Source: Pirellulales bacterium (GTDB taxonomy: Bacteria > Planctomycetota > Planctomycetia > Pirellulales > Thermoguttaceae). Taken from it: a DNA stretch of 64,000 bases. Position 1 is the stretch's first letter. Every line of letters begins with the position of its first letter. The translations under genes were made by a program, and so were the position numbers. Under the pieces are notes generated by a model, which saw only the letters and a list, made by a program, of their open reading frames with translations, made no database searches and was not told the DNA's origin. Below, piece by piece: positions 47,606 to 55,709 of the stretch. Where the stretch lies: positions 1 through 64,000 of the forward strand of contig JAFGRD010000039.1 of the NCBI GenBank assembly GCA_016935315.1, given 5' to 3'.

Positions 47606-49762
47606 ATGGACGACGACCGATCCGACACCCGGGCGATACACGGCGGCACCGCTATCCGGGCGCTGCATGTCTTGACGCTGTGGAATCTCGCTTTTGCCGC
47701 GCGGCTGTACGAGTTGCTGGGCCGACAGCCGATGTTCTTCATCGCCCGAAAGGCCTCGGCGGCCGACGTCGTCGCGTTCGTCTTGATTCTGAGCGTCTTG
47801 TTGCCGGCGTTGGTCTTCCTGGCACCGTGGTCGGCCGGGTTGGTGTCTCGGCGCGCCGGGTGGAGTTGCCACCTGGCCGTGGTTTTTGGGGCGACTGTGG
47901 CCATGGTCCTGGCCGCTTTGAATCCGATTGAGCTGCTGCGGGCATCACCCGGTCTTCTGCTGGCGATATCGCTGGGCGCTTTGGCGACGGTAGCCTATTG
48001 CCGTTTCCGTGCCGCCAGAGCACTCGTCACGATTCTCTCGCCATCGGTCGTGCTGTTTCCCGGCCTGTTCCTCTTCGGTTCGCCGGTCTGTACGTTGTTG
48101 GCCGGGGCGACCGCCTCGCCGGCGTCGAACGTGCGACCGCAGAGGCCGATCCCGGTGGTGATGATCGTGCTCGACGAGTTCTGCGGCACCTCGCTGATGG
48201 ATGAGCGTTTGGAGATCGACTCGGCTCGCTATCCGAATTTCGCCGCCTTGGCAGAGGACGCCACCTGGTATCGCAACGCAACGACCGTGTCGCCCAGCAC
48301 GCACCATGCAATTCCCGCGCTTCTGACCGGCCGTTACGCGAAGGGCTCGACCCGGCTACCGGTCGCTGCCGACTTTCCCGACAGTCTCTTCACGCTGTTG
48401 GCTGGCAGCCACGAGGTGATGGCCTGGGAGACCGCGATGCAATTGTGTCCGGACCACGTCAATCGCCTGTCGGAAAGCACGACGCTTCCGGAGCGGCTGC
48501 CTTCGCTGCTGCTTGACGCCGCCATTCTGGAGATGCACTTGCTCTTTTCCGACCGCGAGTGGTTCGACTTGCCCGACGTGACCGGACGCTGGTGCCACTT
48601 CGCCGGGCAACAACAGTCTCCGGAAGTCGCTCCCGGGGCAGCTTCCGACCGTGGCAGGTTGTTCCAGACGTTTGTCCAGAGCATGGGGCCGTCGCAGAGG
48701 CCGCGCTTGTATTTCGCCCACGTGATGCTGCCGCACGTGCCGTGGAGCTACACGGCTAACGGGAAAGAGTATTCGGCGCCCTTTGCACCGAGACAACAGT
48801 CCAGTCGCCACTTCACACATGGTGTAGTCGGCATGGAGCGGGGGACCGAACGGTGGGCGGATGACGAGTGGGCCGTCACGCAGGCCCAGCAGCGCTACTT
48901 GTTGCAGTTGGGCTACGTCGACCGGCTGCTTGGAACGCTCGTCGCCCACCTCGAACGCGAGGGGCTTTACGACCAGAGTCTGATTGTGATCACAGCCGAC
49001 CATGGAGTCTCGTTTCGGCCCGGCGATGAACGCCGGGGAGCAAACGGTCGCAACTACCCCGATATCATGTCGATCCCCTTGTTTGTCAAGGCACCCAACC
49101 AGGCGAAAGGTGTGATCAGCGATCGCAATGCACAATCGGCAGACGTGCTGCCTACGATTGCCGATGTCTTGGGAATCGAGCTGCCGTGGAAAGTCGACGG
49201 AAACTCCCTGTGCGATTTCTCGGCACCGGAATCCCCCAATAAGCAGATCGCCTTCGATGAGGAATTCGACGATCGCGAGGTTTTCGACAAAGCCTTTGAA
49301 GAGAAGCGCCAACCGTTGCAGCAGATGCTGGGGCGGTTCGGCTCCGGACAATCACGGCAATCGGGGGAGCTGTACAAGGTCGGACCGCATCACGAACTTG
49401 TGGATCGCCTCGTCGAAGACTTCCGGCCCCTGGGAATGTCCTCCTGCCGAATTGAACTGGCCCACGGCGAATGGTACGAGAACGTCGATCTCGGAACGCA
49501 CTGGTTGCCATGCTACATCGGGGGCCGAGTTATTCCGGGGCCAGAGCCCCAGTTCCCTCTCGACCTGGCCATTGCCGTCAACGGAACAATTCGGGCGGTT
49601 ACCCGTACATTTCGGGTCGAAGACTTTGAAGACACTTGGGGAGCCATGGTGCCCGACGAGGCGTTCCGCCCCGGCAGAAATGAGATTCAAGTGTTGGTGA
49701 TCGTCTCGGCCGGTAATCGGGTGCAACTGCTCGAACCGATGTCGGGGACTGTCGCCAGATAG
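47606..49762 (+). CDS. Membrane sulfatase/phosphoglycerol-transferase-like protein
   Basis: About 718 residues. Several N-terminal membrane segments (about 45-180) are followed by an extracytoplasmic alkaline-phosphatase-superfamily domain. Metal and active-site motifs are visible: VLDEFCGTSL (first Asp), STHHAIPALLTGRY (nucleophile region, Thr or Ser instead of a formylglycine Cys) and ITADHGVSF (DHG metal ligands). The absence of CxPxR means it is not a classical type I sulfatase; a phosphoethanolamine/phosphoglycerol transferase or phosphodiesterase is more likely. ATG 47606 has GGAG 5 nt upstream; GTG 47600 overlapping the previous stop is an alternative. It is the third gene of the coupled YIDP set and probably modifies an exported polymer. 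Confidence 0.83.
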   Translation: MDDDRSDTRAIHGGTAIRALHVLTLWNLAFAARLYELLGRQPMFFIARKASAADVVAFVLILSVLLPALVFLAPWSAGLVSRRAGWSCHLAVVFGATVAMVLAALNPIELLRASPGLLLAISLGALATVAYCRFRAARALVTILSPSVVLFPGLFLFGSPVCTLLAGATASPASNVRPQRPIPVVMIVLDEFCGTSLMDERLEIDSARYPNFAALAEDATWYRNATTVSPSTHHAIPALLTGRYAKGSTRLPVAADFPDSLFTLLAGSHEVMAWETAMQLCPDHVNRLSESTTLPERLPSLLLDAAILEMHLLFSDREWFDLPDVTGRWCHFAGQQQSPEVAPGAASDRGRLFQTFVQSMGPSQRPRLYFAHVMLPHVPWSYTANGKEYSAPFAPRQQSSRHFTHGVVGMERGTERWADDEWAVTQAQQRYLLQLGYVDRLLGTLVAHLEREGLYDQSLIVITADHGVSFRPGDERRGANGRNYPDIMSIPLFVKAPNQAKGVISDRNAQSADVLPTIADVLGIELPWKVDGNSLCDFSAPESPNKQIAFDEEFDDREVFDKAFEEKRQPLQQMLGRFGSGQSRQSGELYKVGPHHELVDRLVEDFRPLGMSSCRIELAHGEWYENVDLGTHWLPCYIGGRVIPGPEPQFPLDLAIAVNGTIRAVTRTFRVEDFEDTWGAMVPDEAFRPGRNEIQVLVIVSAGNRVQLLEPMSGTVAR

Positions 49763-49869
49763 GAACGTCATGCCGTACGAGACTGGGCTCCTTCGCGCGG
49801 GGCGACGTTGTTTCTTTGCGCGGGGCGGCGTTGCGATGAGGGCGTCTTGGGCCGAGACCGGTCCCGTGG

Positions 49870-52800
49870 CTACCAGGCCGGCGTTATCGAGAAGGCAAAA
49901 AAGTCGACGGCCAGCCCGTACAACGTCTGGAGGTTCCATACGAACAACGCGGCAAACACGACGCCCATGATCAGGCAGCGATGGCGATCCGATGCGGCCC
50001 AGCGTATCGGGGCCATGTGCAACGGCAGCATCAACGGCATCAAATGCTTCGTTTGCCGCCAGTCGACCAGACTGAAGGCAATGGCGATCAACACCATCCA
50101 AACGGCCCAGAGTCCCGGCATGCCGCGCCACCCGCCAGCCTCCTCGTTGGACCCTTTTCTTCCCGGCCACCGGCCCCAGCACAGCAACACCAGCGACACG
50201 ATTCCCAGCGGCAAGAGCACGTAGCCTGTGTGCTGCCAGAATTCCAGCCACAGACCGGGGACCGTTGGGTAGAGGCCGTATCCCAAGGGATTGTAGTGCA
50301 GAAGTCGATCGGCCAGATGGTAACGGACGTGCTCCAGCCAGAAAACGTCGGGGCTGACCGCCAGGCCGTATGTCCAGAAAGCCGCGGTGCCGGCCATGAA
50401 GCCCAGGAGCACGGGGTGACACAGCGCCGCCGCGAATCGCCTGGGTGTAACGTTCGGCACCGCTCGAATCCACTGCCACGCCACGACAGCCACCGGCAAC
50501 AGCACCAGCTTGTGGTTGGCTACCCCTGCGAACGCGCCGGCCAACAGACAATTCGACCAGGAGAATCGGGAGGGATCGCTCGTCCGATCCGCCACTGCCA
50601 GCAGGATGTGCATGAGGATGAAGTTCGAGACGGCGAAGTACCCGCCATAGCTGGATCGCACGAAGATCTCGGGGTTTGCCGCATAGGCACAAGACACCAG
50701 CAGGGCCAACCACGGGTATCCGGTCGTGCGTGTGACCCACCATCCCAGCAGCCCGACTGTCAACGCCGCCAGAAACACATTGGGAGTACGCGTCGGCAGG
50801 CGATGACGGGTGTTCCGCCGAAAGTGGTCGTAGAGCATTTGGACTTCCATGTCCCGGACGGGAATTCGTCTGCCGGAAAACCAGTTGTCTTTGACCGGCA
50901 AGGGCGGCTCGACCACGTAGCCCTTGCCGTCGACGCCGACGATTCGGTGCGGCGACGCGTCGTCCTCGTCGCGCCCCCGCACGCGAACCAGGCTTCGCTT
51001 CCGAGGCACGGAGAAGAAATGATCGACCACCGGCGTGAAGGGCTCGCCCTTTTCGGCATGTCGGACCCGCTCCCATGCCTCGTCGTAATAGGCCAGCACG
51101 TCGTGCTGCCCGTAGTAGAGAAACGACGCGGCGATGCAGGCATGAACCAAGGGCGGATGCGCGTAGCAATAGACCGTGTTGCGATCGGTCAGCAACCTCA
51201 TCTGCCCGTGCGTCAACAGGCTATGGGCGGTCCCTTGCGTCTCGTAGTCGTGGTCCTCCAACACCGGGACCACTCGCGTTGCCCCATGGTAGAAGGCCAG
51301 GTAGGCAACGGCGAACAGCAACACGGCCATCCACGCCGGGCGGCCACGGAGACGCAAGCCGCCGGCCGGTGGACCGCCGACCGCGTAGTTGGCCGCGACG
51401 GCCAGGTTCGTTATCACCCAAGTGGCGTTCCACATGAGGCTCGCGCCGACCGGGACGCCGGCGACGAGGAGGATCGCCAGCATGGCCACGAAGACGGCCA
51501 GGGAGGTGCTGATCACCCACAGCAGCCCACCTCGCGCCAGCCAATGCCGGCCAATCATCGCGCCGACCAGCGGAAGCCCCGGCGCCAAGAACAGCACGAA
51601 GTTGACGGCCAGTGATCGAACCAGCGCCGCATCGACCAGAGTCCATGCCGGATGACAGGCCAGAAATGGCAGGTTCAACAGCACGGCCATCGTTAGACAG
51701 CCGCCAATGCGGGAGGGCCCCAGAAGACGCCACGCGGCCGCGACTCCCGCGACGACCCGCGATACGCCCCCTGCTTTCCGGCTCCCTCGGCTACCGGCCA
51801 CCAGACTTCCCAGGCATCCCAAGAGCGTCAGGCCGGACACGGCGGCGCCCCAGAGGAGGCCGTCGGGCCGATAGTAGAACGTGACTTCCCGGTCGCCGAC
51901 GTTCACGGGAATCGAGACCAGACCGTCCGAGGTCCGCTGGGCGGGCAGACGTTGATCGACGCCGCCCGCGTCGCGCCGAACGGCTTTCCAGCCTGGAAAG
52001 TAGTTTTGATTCAACACCAACCGGTCGGGCCCCGGTGTTTCGACGGCCACCTGCACACGAGACATCGTCCAGTCCGTGATTTGCGCCGTGCCGCCGGGGC
52101 CTTCCAGATACGCCTCGCCTCGGTAGTCTGGATCGGTAGTCAACCGGATCTTCCCCCGGGGAATCGCGATGTTCTCGTATTCCCTCAACACACCGGAGTT
52201 GTCGCACAGATACGGGTAGTGGTTGCTGTACATCGCCCCATAGCGAACCTCCTCTTCCGCATAGCGCTGGGCAAACTGCCTCGACTGGTGGCCGGAAACA
52301 GGACGCTTCGGACAAACGAAAACGTCCGAAAACAGCGTCCACCCGAGCACCGCCAGCTCGAGGTAGACGGCCACGATGACGCCGCCTGTCACCAGATGTC
52401 GCAGCCAAACGCCGCCGGCCTTCTCCATCCAGCAGCCGAGGCGATCCACGCCGTATCCACTGCAGACCGCCGCCGCGAAAATCACGACCATCAAGAATCG
52501 CGATGGGCCTTGTAGCGAGCCGTACAACGGCAAGAGCTTCCACAGTCCCCAGACGTTGACCGGCAAGGAGGCCCCCAGCACGATGCAGACACTCACGAGG
52601 CCGATAGCCAGCAGCGGCCACTGCCGCCGGAAGGCCACCACGACGCCCACCGCGGCCATTGCCAGTCCGAGCCACGTCACGTAGCAGGCGTACTCGTGCC
52701 AATCGTAGGTCATCCCCATCTCGTCGAGCCGCCAACGCATCGGCTCCGTCACGGCACCCAGCCGCGCGCGAATCGTCCGGTTGGCCAACACGTAGTCGCG

Positions 52801-54486
52801 CGTCTTCTCTCCACCCGGCTGGGTTGTCTCAGTACACGTCGTCTCCAGCAATTCCCCTTCGGGGCTCCTCAGCATCAACGTGCTGGCACCTCGTGGCGAT
52901 TGGGTTATCGCCAGGCGGACGTCATCGTTCTCGGGCATTTGAAGCAGCAGTCTGGCCCGGCGTACGATCTCCTTCCCGTCCGGCCGATGGCGGCTGACGT
53001 CCATGGAACTCGTGGCCCACCGGGCCCCGCAAGCCGTTTCGTCCTGCGGCGACCGGACCTGGAACAAGTAGGGGCAGTTTACCACCTCGACCTTGCACCA
53101 GTCCGCGGTCGTTTTCAGTGTGACTTCGAGTCGGCACCAGGTTGTGTTTTGCTGTGGCGGCGCAGCTCCGCTGCCGAGAAGGGCATTCCGGCGAATGGCG
53201 AAGACATGGGCGTTGGCCGTATCGGCCGGGGTCATGTCGGCGTGAACGGCGTCGAGCAGAACCTCACCATCGCGGGTGACGACCAGTCGCGATGCCCCGG
53301 AGTCTTCTCGCTCGACGACGAGCAAGAGTGCCCCTCGCTCCGGCAGTTGAGCATAGAGCGTCGCTTCTCCGACCGCCTGCTCACCCGGGTGGGGATTCAC
53401 CACGCGAAGCCCCTTGCCACTTGGCGGCAGCGAACTCAGCCGCGCCGGAGTCTTGTCCGGGGCGTCGTGTCCCTCGTAGAACCACAGGTGAGGAACGTTC
53501 GTCAACACGACGTTCGCGTTCGACCACTTCGACGTGGTCGTGAGGCGTACCTCCAGACGGTACCATTTCAGTGTCTCGTAAGGCTTGGCCGACGCCTGGG
53601 TCCAAGCAGGCAGCAGCCGAATCAGCTCGTCCACCGACGGGTTTCGCACGTCTCGCGTCGCCCGATACAATTCGGCTTGTCCCGGATCAAGCGCCATCCG
53701 CCCCAACATCGAGGGCGCAACCCGCTCGTGAAGCTCCGTCTTGCGGGGGTTTGCGCTGAGAAACTCCAGGCGGGGAAGCAGCACCACTGAACCCAGCAGG
53801 ACGCTGAGGCCCATGGCGACACCGTAACCAGCGACGGCCTGCCACGAGCGCGTACGCACACTCTCCAACGCCGCCCAAATGCCCATCGCGGGCGCGAAGA
53901 TGGCCACGACGTAGACAGAGCCGTACAGCCAGGCCGACGCGAACACCAACGCTCCCAGCACGGCGAAACGCCAGTCCTTCTCGGCCAGCACGAGGCACAG
54001 CATGACCCACGGCATCAACCCCAGCACGCACCATTCCAGGTGCCCTTCGGCGATGTGTGCGGTGAAGTGAGCGCTCATCATCATCAGCACGCCACCGAGG
54101 AGGCTTCCGGCCCGCGAAACACCCCAGCGGCGCAGCAAGGCTGCCATGCCGGTCGTGCCCAGGGCGACAAACATCAGAACGCCGACACGTAATCCCAGCG
54201 GAGCGCCCAACGTCAGGGTCAAAAGGTACCAGGGCGAGAAGGCGGGGCAGTGAGGATGGGCCAGCAACACGTTGCCGCCGTTGACGTACGGGTTCCAGAG
54301 CGGAAGCTGCCCGTCGCGAAGCATCGCCGTGCGCGGCGTGGCAAAACGAAACGTGAACTGGTCCCAGTCGCCGCGGCCCCAGTCATCCAGGCCCGTGAGC
54401 AGACCGCCGCCGTAGACCACCGAGGCCAACACCAGCAGCCCGTAGAAGCACCAGGCCGACCGCGCGATGCGACCGAAGCGAATCAT
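49870..54486 (-). CDS. Giant YfhO-like/PMT-like fused membrane protein
   Basis: About 1,538 residues. The first roughly 900 are YfhO-like: many membrane helices, WNPYVNGGN and LQGPSRFLMV motifs, and a late extracytoplasmic domain with NQNYFPGWKAV typical of that family. Between the helices lies an extracytoplasmic insert made of two diverged copies (about 280-430 and 430-590), each beginning RLEV-L-TT-W and containing GASRLVV/GASTLML. The last roughly 600 residues form a second polytopic region resembling GT-C glycosyltransferases, with an inserted soluble part. ATG 54486 overlaps the stop of the upstream glycosyltransferase (TGATG), and GGGAGG precedes it; GTG 54489 is an alternative. Probably one operon with it, making or modifying a surface polymer. 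Confidence 0.82.
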   Translation of the reverse strand: MIRFGRIARSAWCFYGLLVLASVVYGGGLLTGLDDWGRGDWDQFTFRFATPRTAMLRDGQLPLWNPYVNGGNVLLAHPHCPAFSPWYLLTLTLGAPLGLRVGVLMFVALGTTGMAALLRRWGVSRAGSLLGGVLMMMSAHFTAHIAEGHLEWCVLGLMPWVMLCLVLAEKDWRFAVLGALVFASAWLYGSVYVVAIFAPAMGIWAALESVRTRSWQAVAGYGVAMGLSVLLGSVVLLPRLEFLSANPRKTELHERVAPSMLGRMALDPGQAELYRATRDVRNPSVDELIRLLPAWTQASAKPYETLKWYRLEVRLTTTSKWSNANVVLTNVPHLWFYEGHDAPDKTPARLSSLPPSGKGLRVVNPHPGEQAVGEATLYAQLPERGALLLVVEREDSGASRLVVTRDGEVLLDAVHADMTPADTANAHVFAIRRNALLGSGAAPPQQNTTWCRLEVTLKTTADWCKVEVVNCPYLFQVRSPQDETACGARWATSSMDVSRHRPDGKEIVRRARLLLQMPENDDVRLAITQSPRGASTLMLRSPEGELLETTCTETTQPGGEKTRDYVLANRTIRARLGAVTEPMRWRLDEMGMTYDWHEYACYVTWLGLAMAAVGVVVAFRRQWPLLAIGLVSVCIVLGASLPVNVWGLWKLLPLYGSLQGPSRFLMVVIFAAAVCSGYGVDRLGCWMEKAGGVWLRHLVTGGVIVAVYLELAVLGWTLFSDVFVCPKRPVSGHQSRQFAQRYAEEEVRYGAMYSNHYPYLCDNSGVLREYENIAIPRGKIRLTTDPDYRGEAYLEGPGGTAQITDWTMSRVQVAVETPGPDRLVLNQNYFPGWKAVRRDAGGVDQRLPAQRTSDGLVSIPVNVGDREVTFYYRPDGLLWGAAVSGLTLLGCLGSLVAGSRGSRKAGGVSRVVAGVAAAWRLLGPSRIGGCLTMAVLLNLPFLACHPAWTLVDAALVRSLAVNFVLFLAPGLPLVGAMIGRHWLARGGLLWVISTSLAVFVAMLAILLVAGVPVGASLMWNATWVITNLAVAANYAVGGPPAGGLRLRGRPAWMAVLLFAVAYLAFYHGATRVVPVLEDHDYETQGTAHSLLTHGQMRLLTDRNTVYCYAHPPLVHACIAASFLYYGQHDVLAYYDEAWERVRHAEKGEPFTPVVDHFFSVPRKRSLVRVRGRDEDDASPHRIVGVDGKGYVVEPPLPVKDNWFSGRRIPVRDMEVQMLYDHFRRNTRHRLPTRTPNVFLAALTVGLLGWWVTRTTGYPWLALLVSCAYAANPEIFVRSSYGGYFAVSNFILMHILLAVADRTSDPSRFSWSNCLLAGAFAGVANHKLVLLPVAVVAWQWIRAVPNVTPRRFAAALCHPVLLGFMAGTAAFWTYGLAVSPDVFWLEHVRYHLADRLLHYNPLGYGLYPTVPGLWLEFWQHTGYVLLPLGIVSLVLLCWGRWPGRKGSNEEAGGWRGMPGLWAVWMVLIAIAFSLVDWRQTKHLMPLMLPLHMAPIRWAASDRHRCLIMGVVFAALFVWNLQTLYGLAVDFFAFSITPAW

Positions 54487-55649
54487 CACGATCCGCCTCC
54501 CGCAACAACGTCTGCCACCGCGGCCTGCCAGGCGGCCATGCCCAAGGTCAACTGCCGGAAATACTCCCGGTCGGCGGCGTCCAATGCCGCGTCTGTCTCC
54601 GCGGCCTCGTGGAGATGATAGGTCAGATCCAGGTAGGCCCCCAGGTACGTTGTCTCGGCCGTGGCAAACTGCCGAAGATACTCGATCAACCGTTCGGTCA
54701 AGAGGTAGCCGGGCAGCTCAGCCGCAAGATCCGCTACGTGGTTGTGGGGATTGCGCTTCTGCACGACCAGCGGCGGGCCGTAGAGAACCGTCTCGCCGCG
54801 CCCGTCGGCAATCGCACGAAGGAAGTAGCTCATCCAGATGTCGTCCATGCGGCCGATGCTGTGGCCGCGGATCAAATCCTGCATCACCGGCAGATACATC
54901 GCCGGCAATGCCGACGCGTCGAAGGCAGCGTTCTCGCTGCTCATCGGACACCAGGTTCCCGGAGCCAGACCGCACGCACGTCGGCCGTCGATGGGCGCCA
55001 GAGCGGTGACGTGAATCGGCTCCTCGATATGTGCCGTGGCGTCCACGTCAGGCACGCCCAACCACAACCCGGCGTTGGCGATCACCCGTACGTTCGCGGG
55101 CCGCACCGCATGGTCGCCGGTCCGCCAATCTTGCCGCGACTTGGGGTACCCGCGGTGATAGAACCGCCGCGGCGGATCGCTCACCAGCCGCTGGCAAACG
55201 TTCCACCAGCCCGAAGGATGACTGACCACCGGCACTTCGACCTGTCGGCCCACGGCGAGATGATGTCCGATGAAATCGTCATCCGTCATAAAGTTGTCGT
55301 CGTCGACCGATATGATCACCTCGGCCCCGTCCAGCACCGCCTGAAGGTAGCCGACGTTGCGTCGCTGGATGCAGTGGTAGCGGACGAACAGGTCCAGCGC
55401 CGGCCAGCGGCGCAACAGCCTCTGTTGGGTCGGCACGTCGAGATGAACGGCCACGGTCGCATGGCGACGATCCAGGTCGGCCACGTATTCAGTCACTTCT
55501 GGGGGCGTTCTCCGATCGCCGACCACGATCAGCATGAGTCGCTCGCCGTGGCCGTACCTTTCGGCGTTCTCGATCACGTCGGCCAAGAACCGGGGAACGC
55601 GAATGGTGGTGGTAACGACCGCCACGTGCCGCCCGTCGTCTTGCCGCAT
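54486..55649 (-). CDS. RGP/STELLO-like glycosyltransferase
   Basis: About 387 residues. A GT-A-like N-terminus (VVTTTIRVPRFLADVIENA) is followed by NVGYLQAVLDGAEVIISVDDDNF, a DDD metal-binding signature like those of reversibly glycosylated polypeptide (GT75) and STELLO/DUF288 proteins. A later GRMDDIWMSYFLRAI segment fits the acceptor side of such enzymes. Activity as a glycosyltransferase or sugar mutase is inferred. ATG 55649 is chosen; GTG 55685 would add 12 residues and neither has a clear ribosome-binding site. Copy 3 of the 104-bp repeat lies 81-117 nt upstream in the same direction. Translationally coupled to the YfhO/PMT fusion downstream. Confidence 0.8.
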   Translation of the reverse strand: MRQDDGRHVAVVTTTIRVPRFLADVIENAERYGHGERLMLIVVGDRRTPPEVTEYVADLDRRHATVAVHLDVPTQQRLLRRWPALDLFVRYHCIQRRNVGYLQAVLDGAEVIISVDDDNFMTDDDFIGHHLAVGRQVEVPVVSHPSGWWNVCQRLVSDPPRRFYHRGYPKSRQDWRTGDHAVRPANVRVIANAGLWLGVPDVDATAHIEEPIHVTALAPIDGRRACGLAPGTWCPMSSENAAFDASALPAMYLPVMQDLIRGHSIGRMDDIWMSYFLRAIADGRGETVLYGPPLVVQKRNPHNHVADLAAELPGYLLTERLIEYLRQFATAETTYLGAYLDLTYHLHEAAETDAALDAADREYFRQLTLGMAAWQAAVADVVAGGGS

Positions 55650-55709
55650 GGGACCGTTTTCGCCAGCACCTTGCACCGTGTTCACCCAAGGGATCTGGAT
55701 AGTCTCAGA

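Noticed and set aside
49981-51615. Plus-strand open frame of 544 codons
   Set aside because: Antisense of the YfhO/PMT fusion, composition unlike a real protein.
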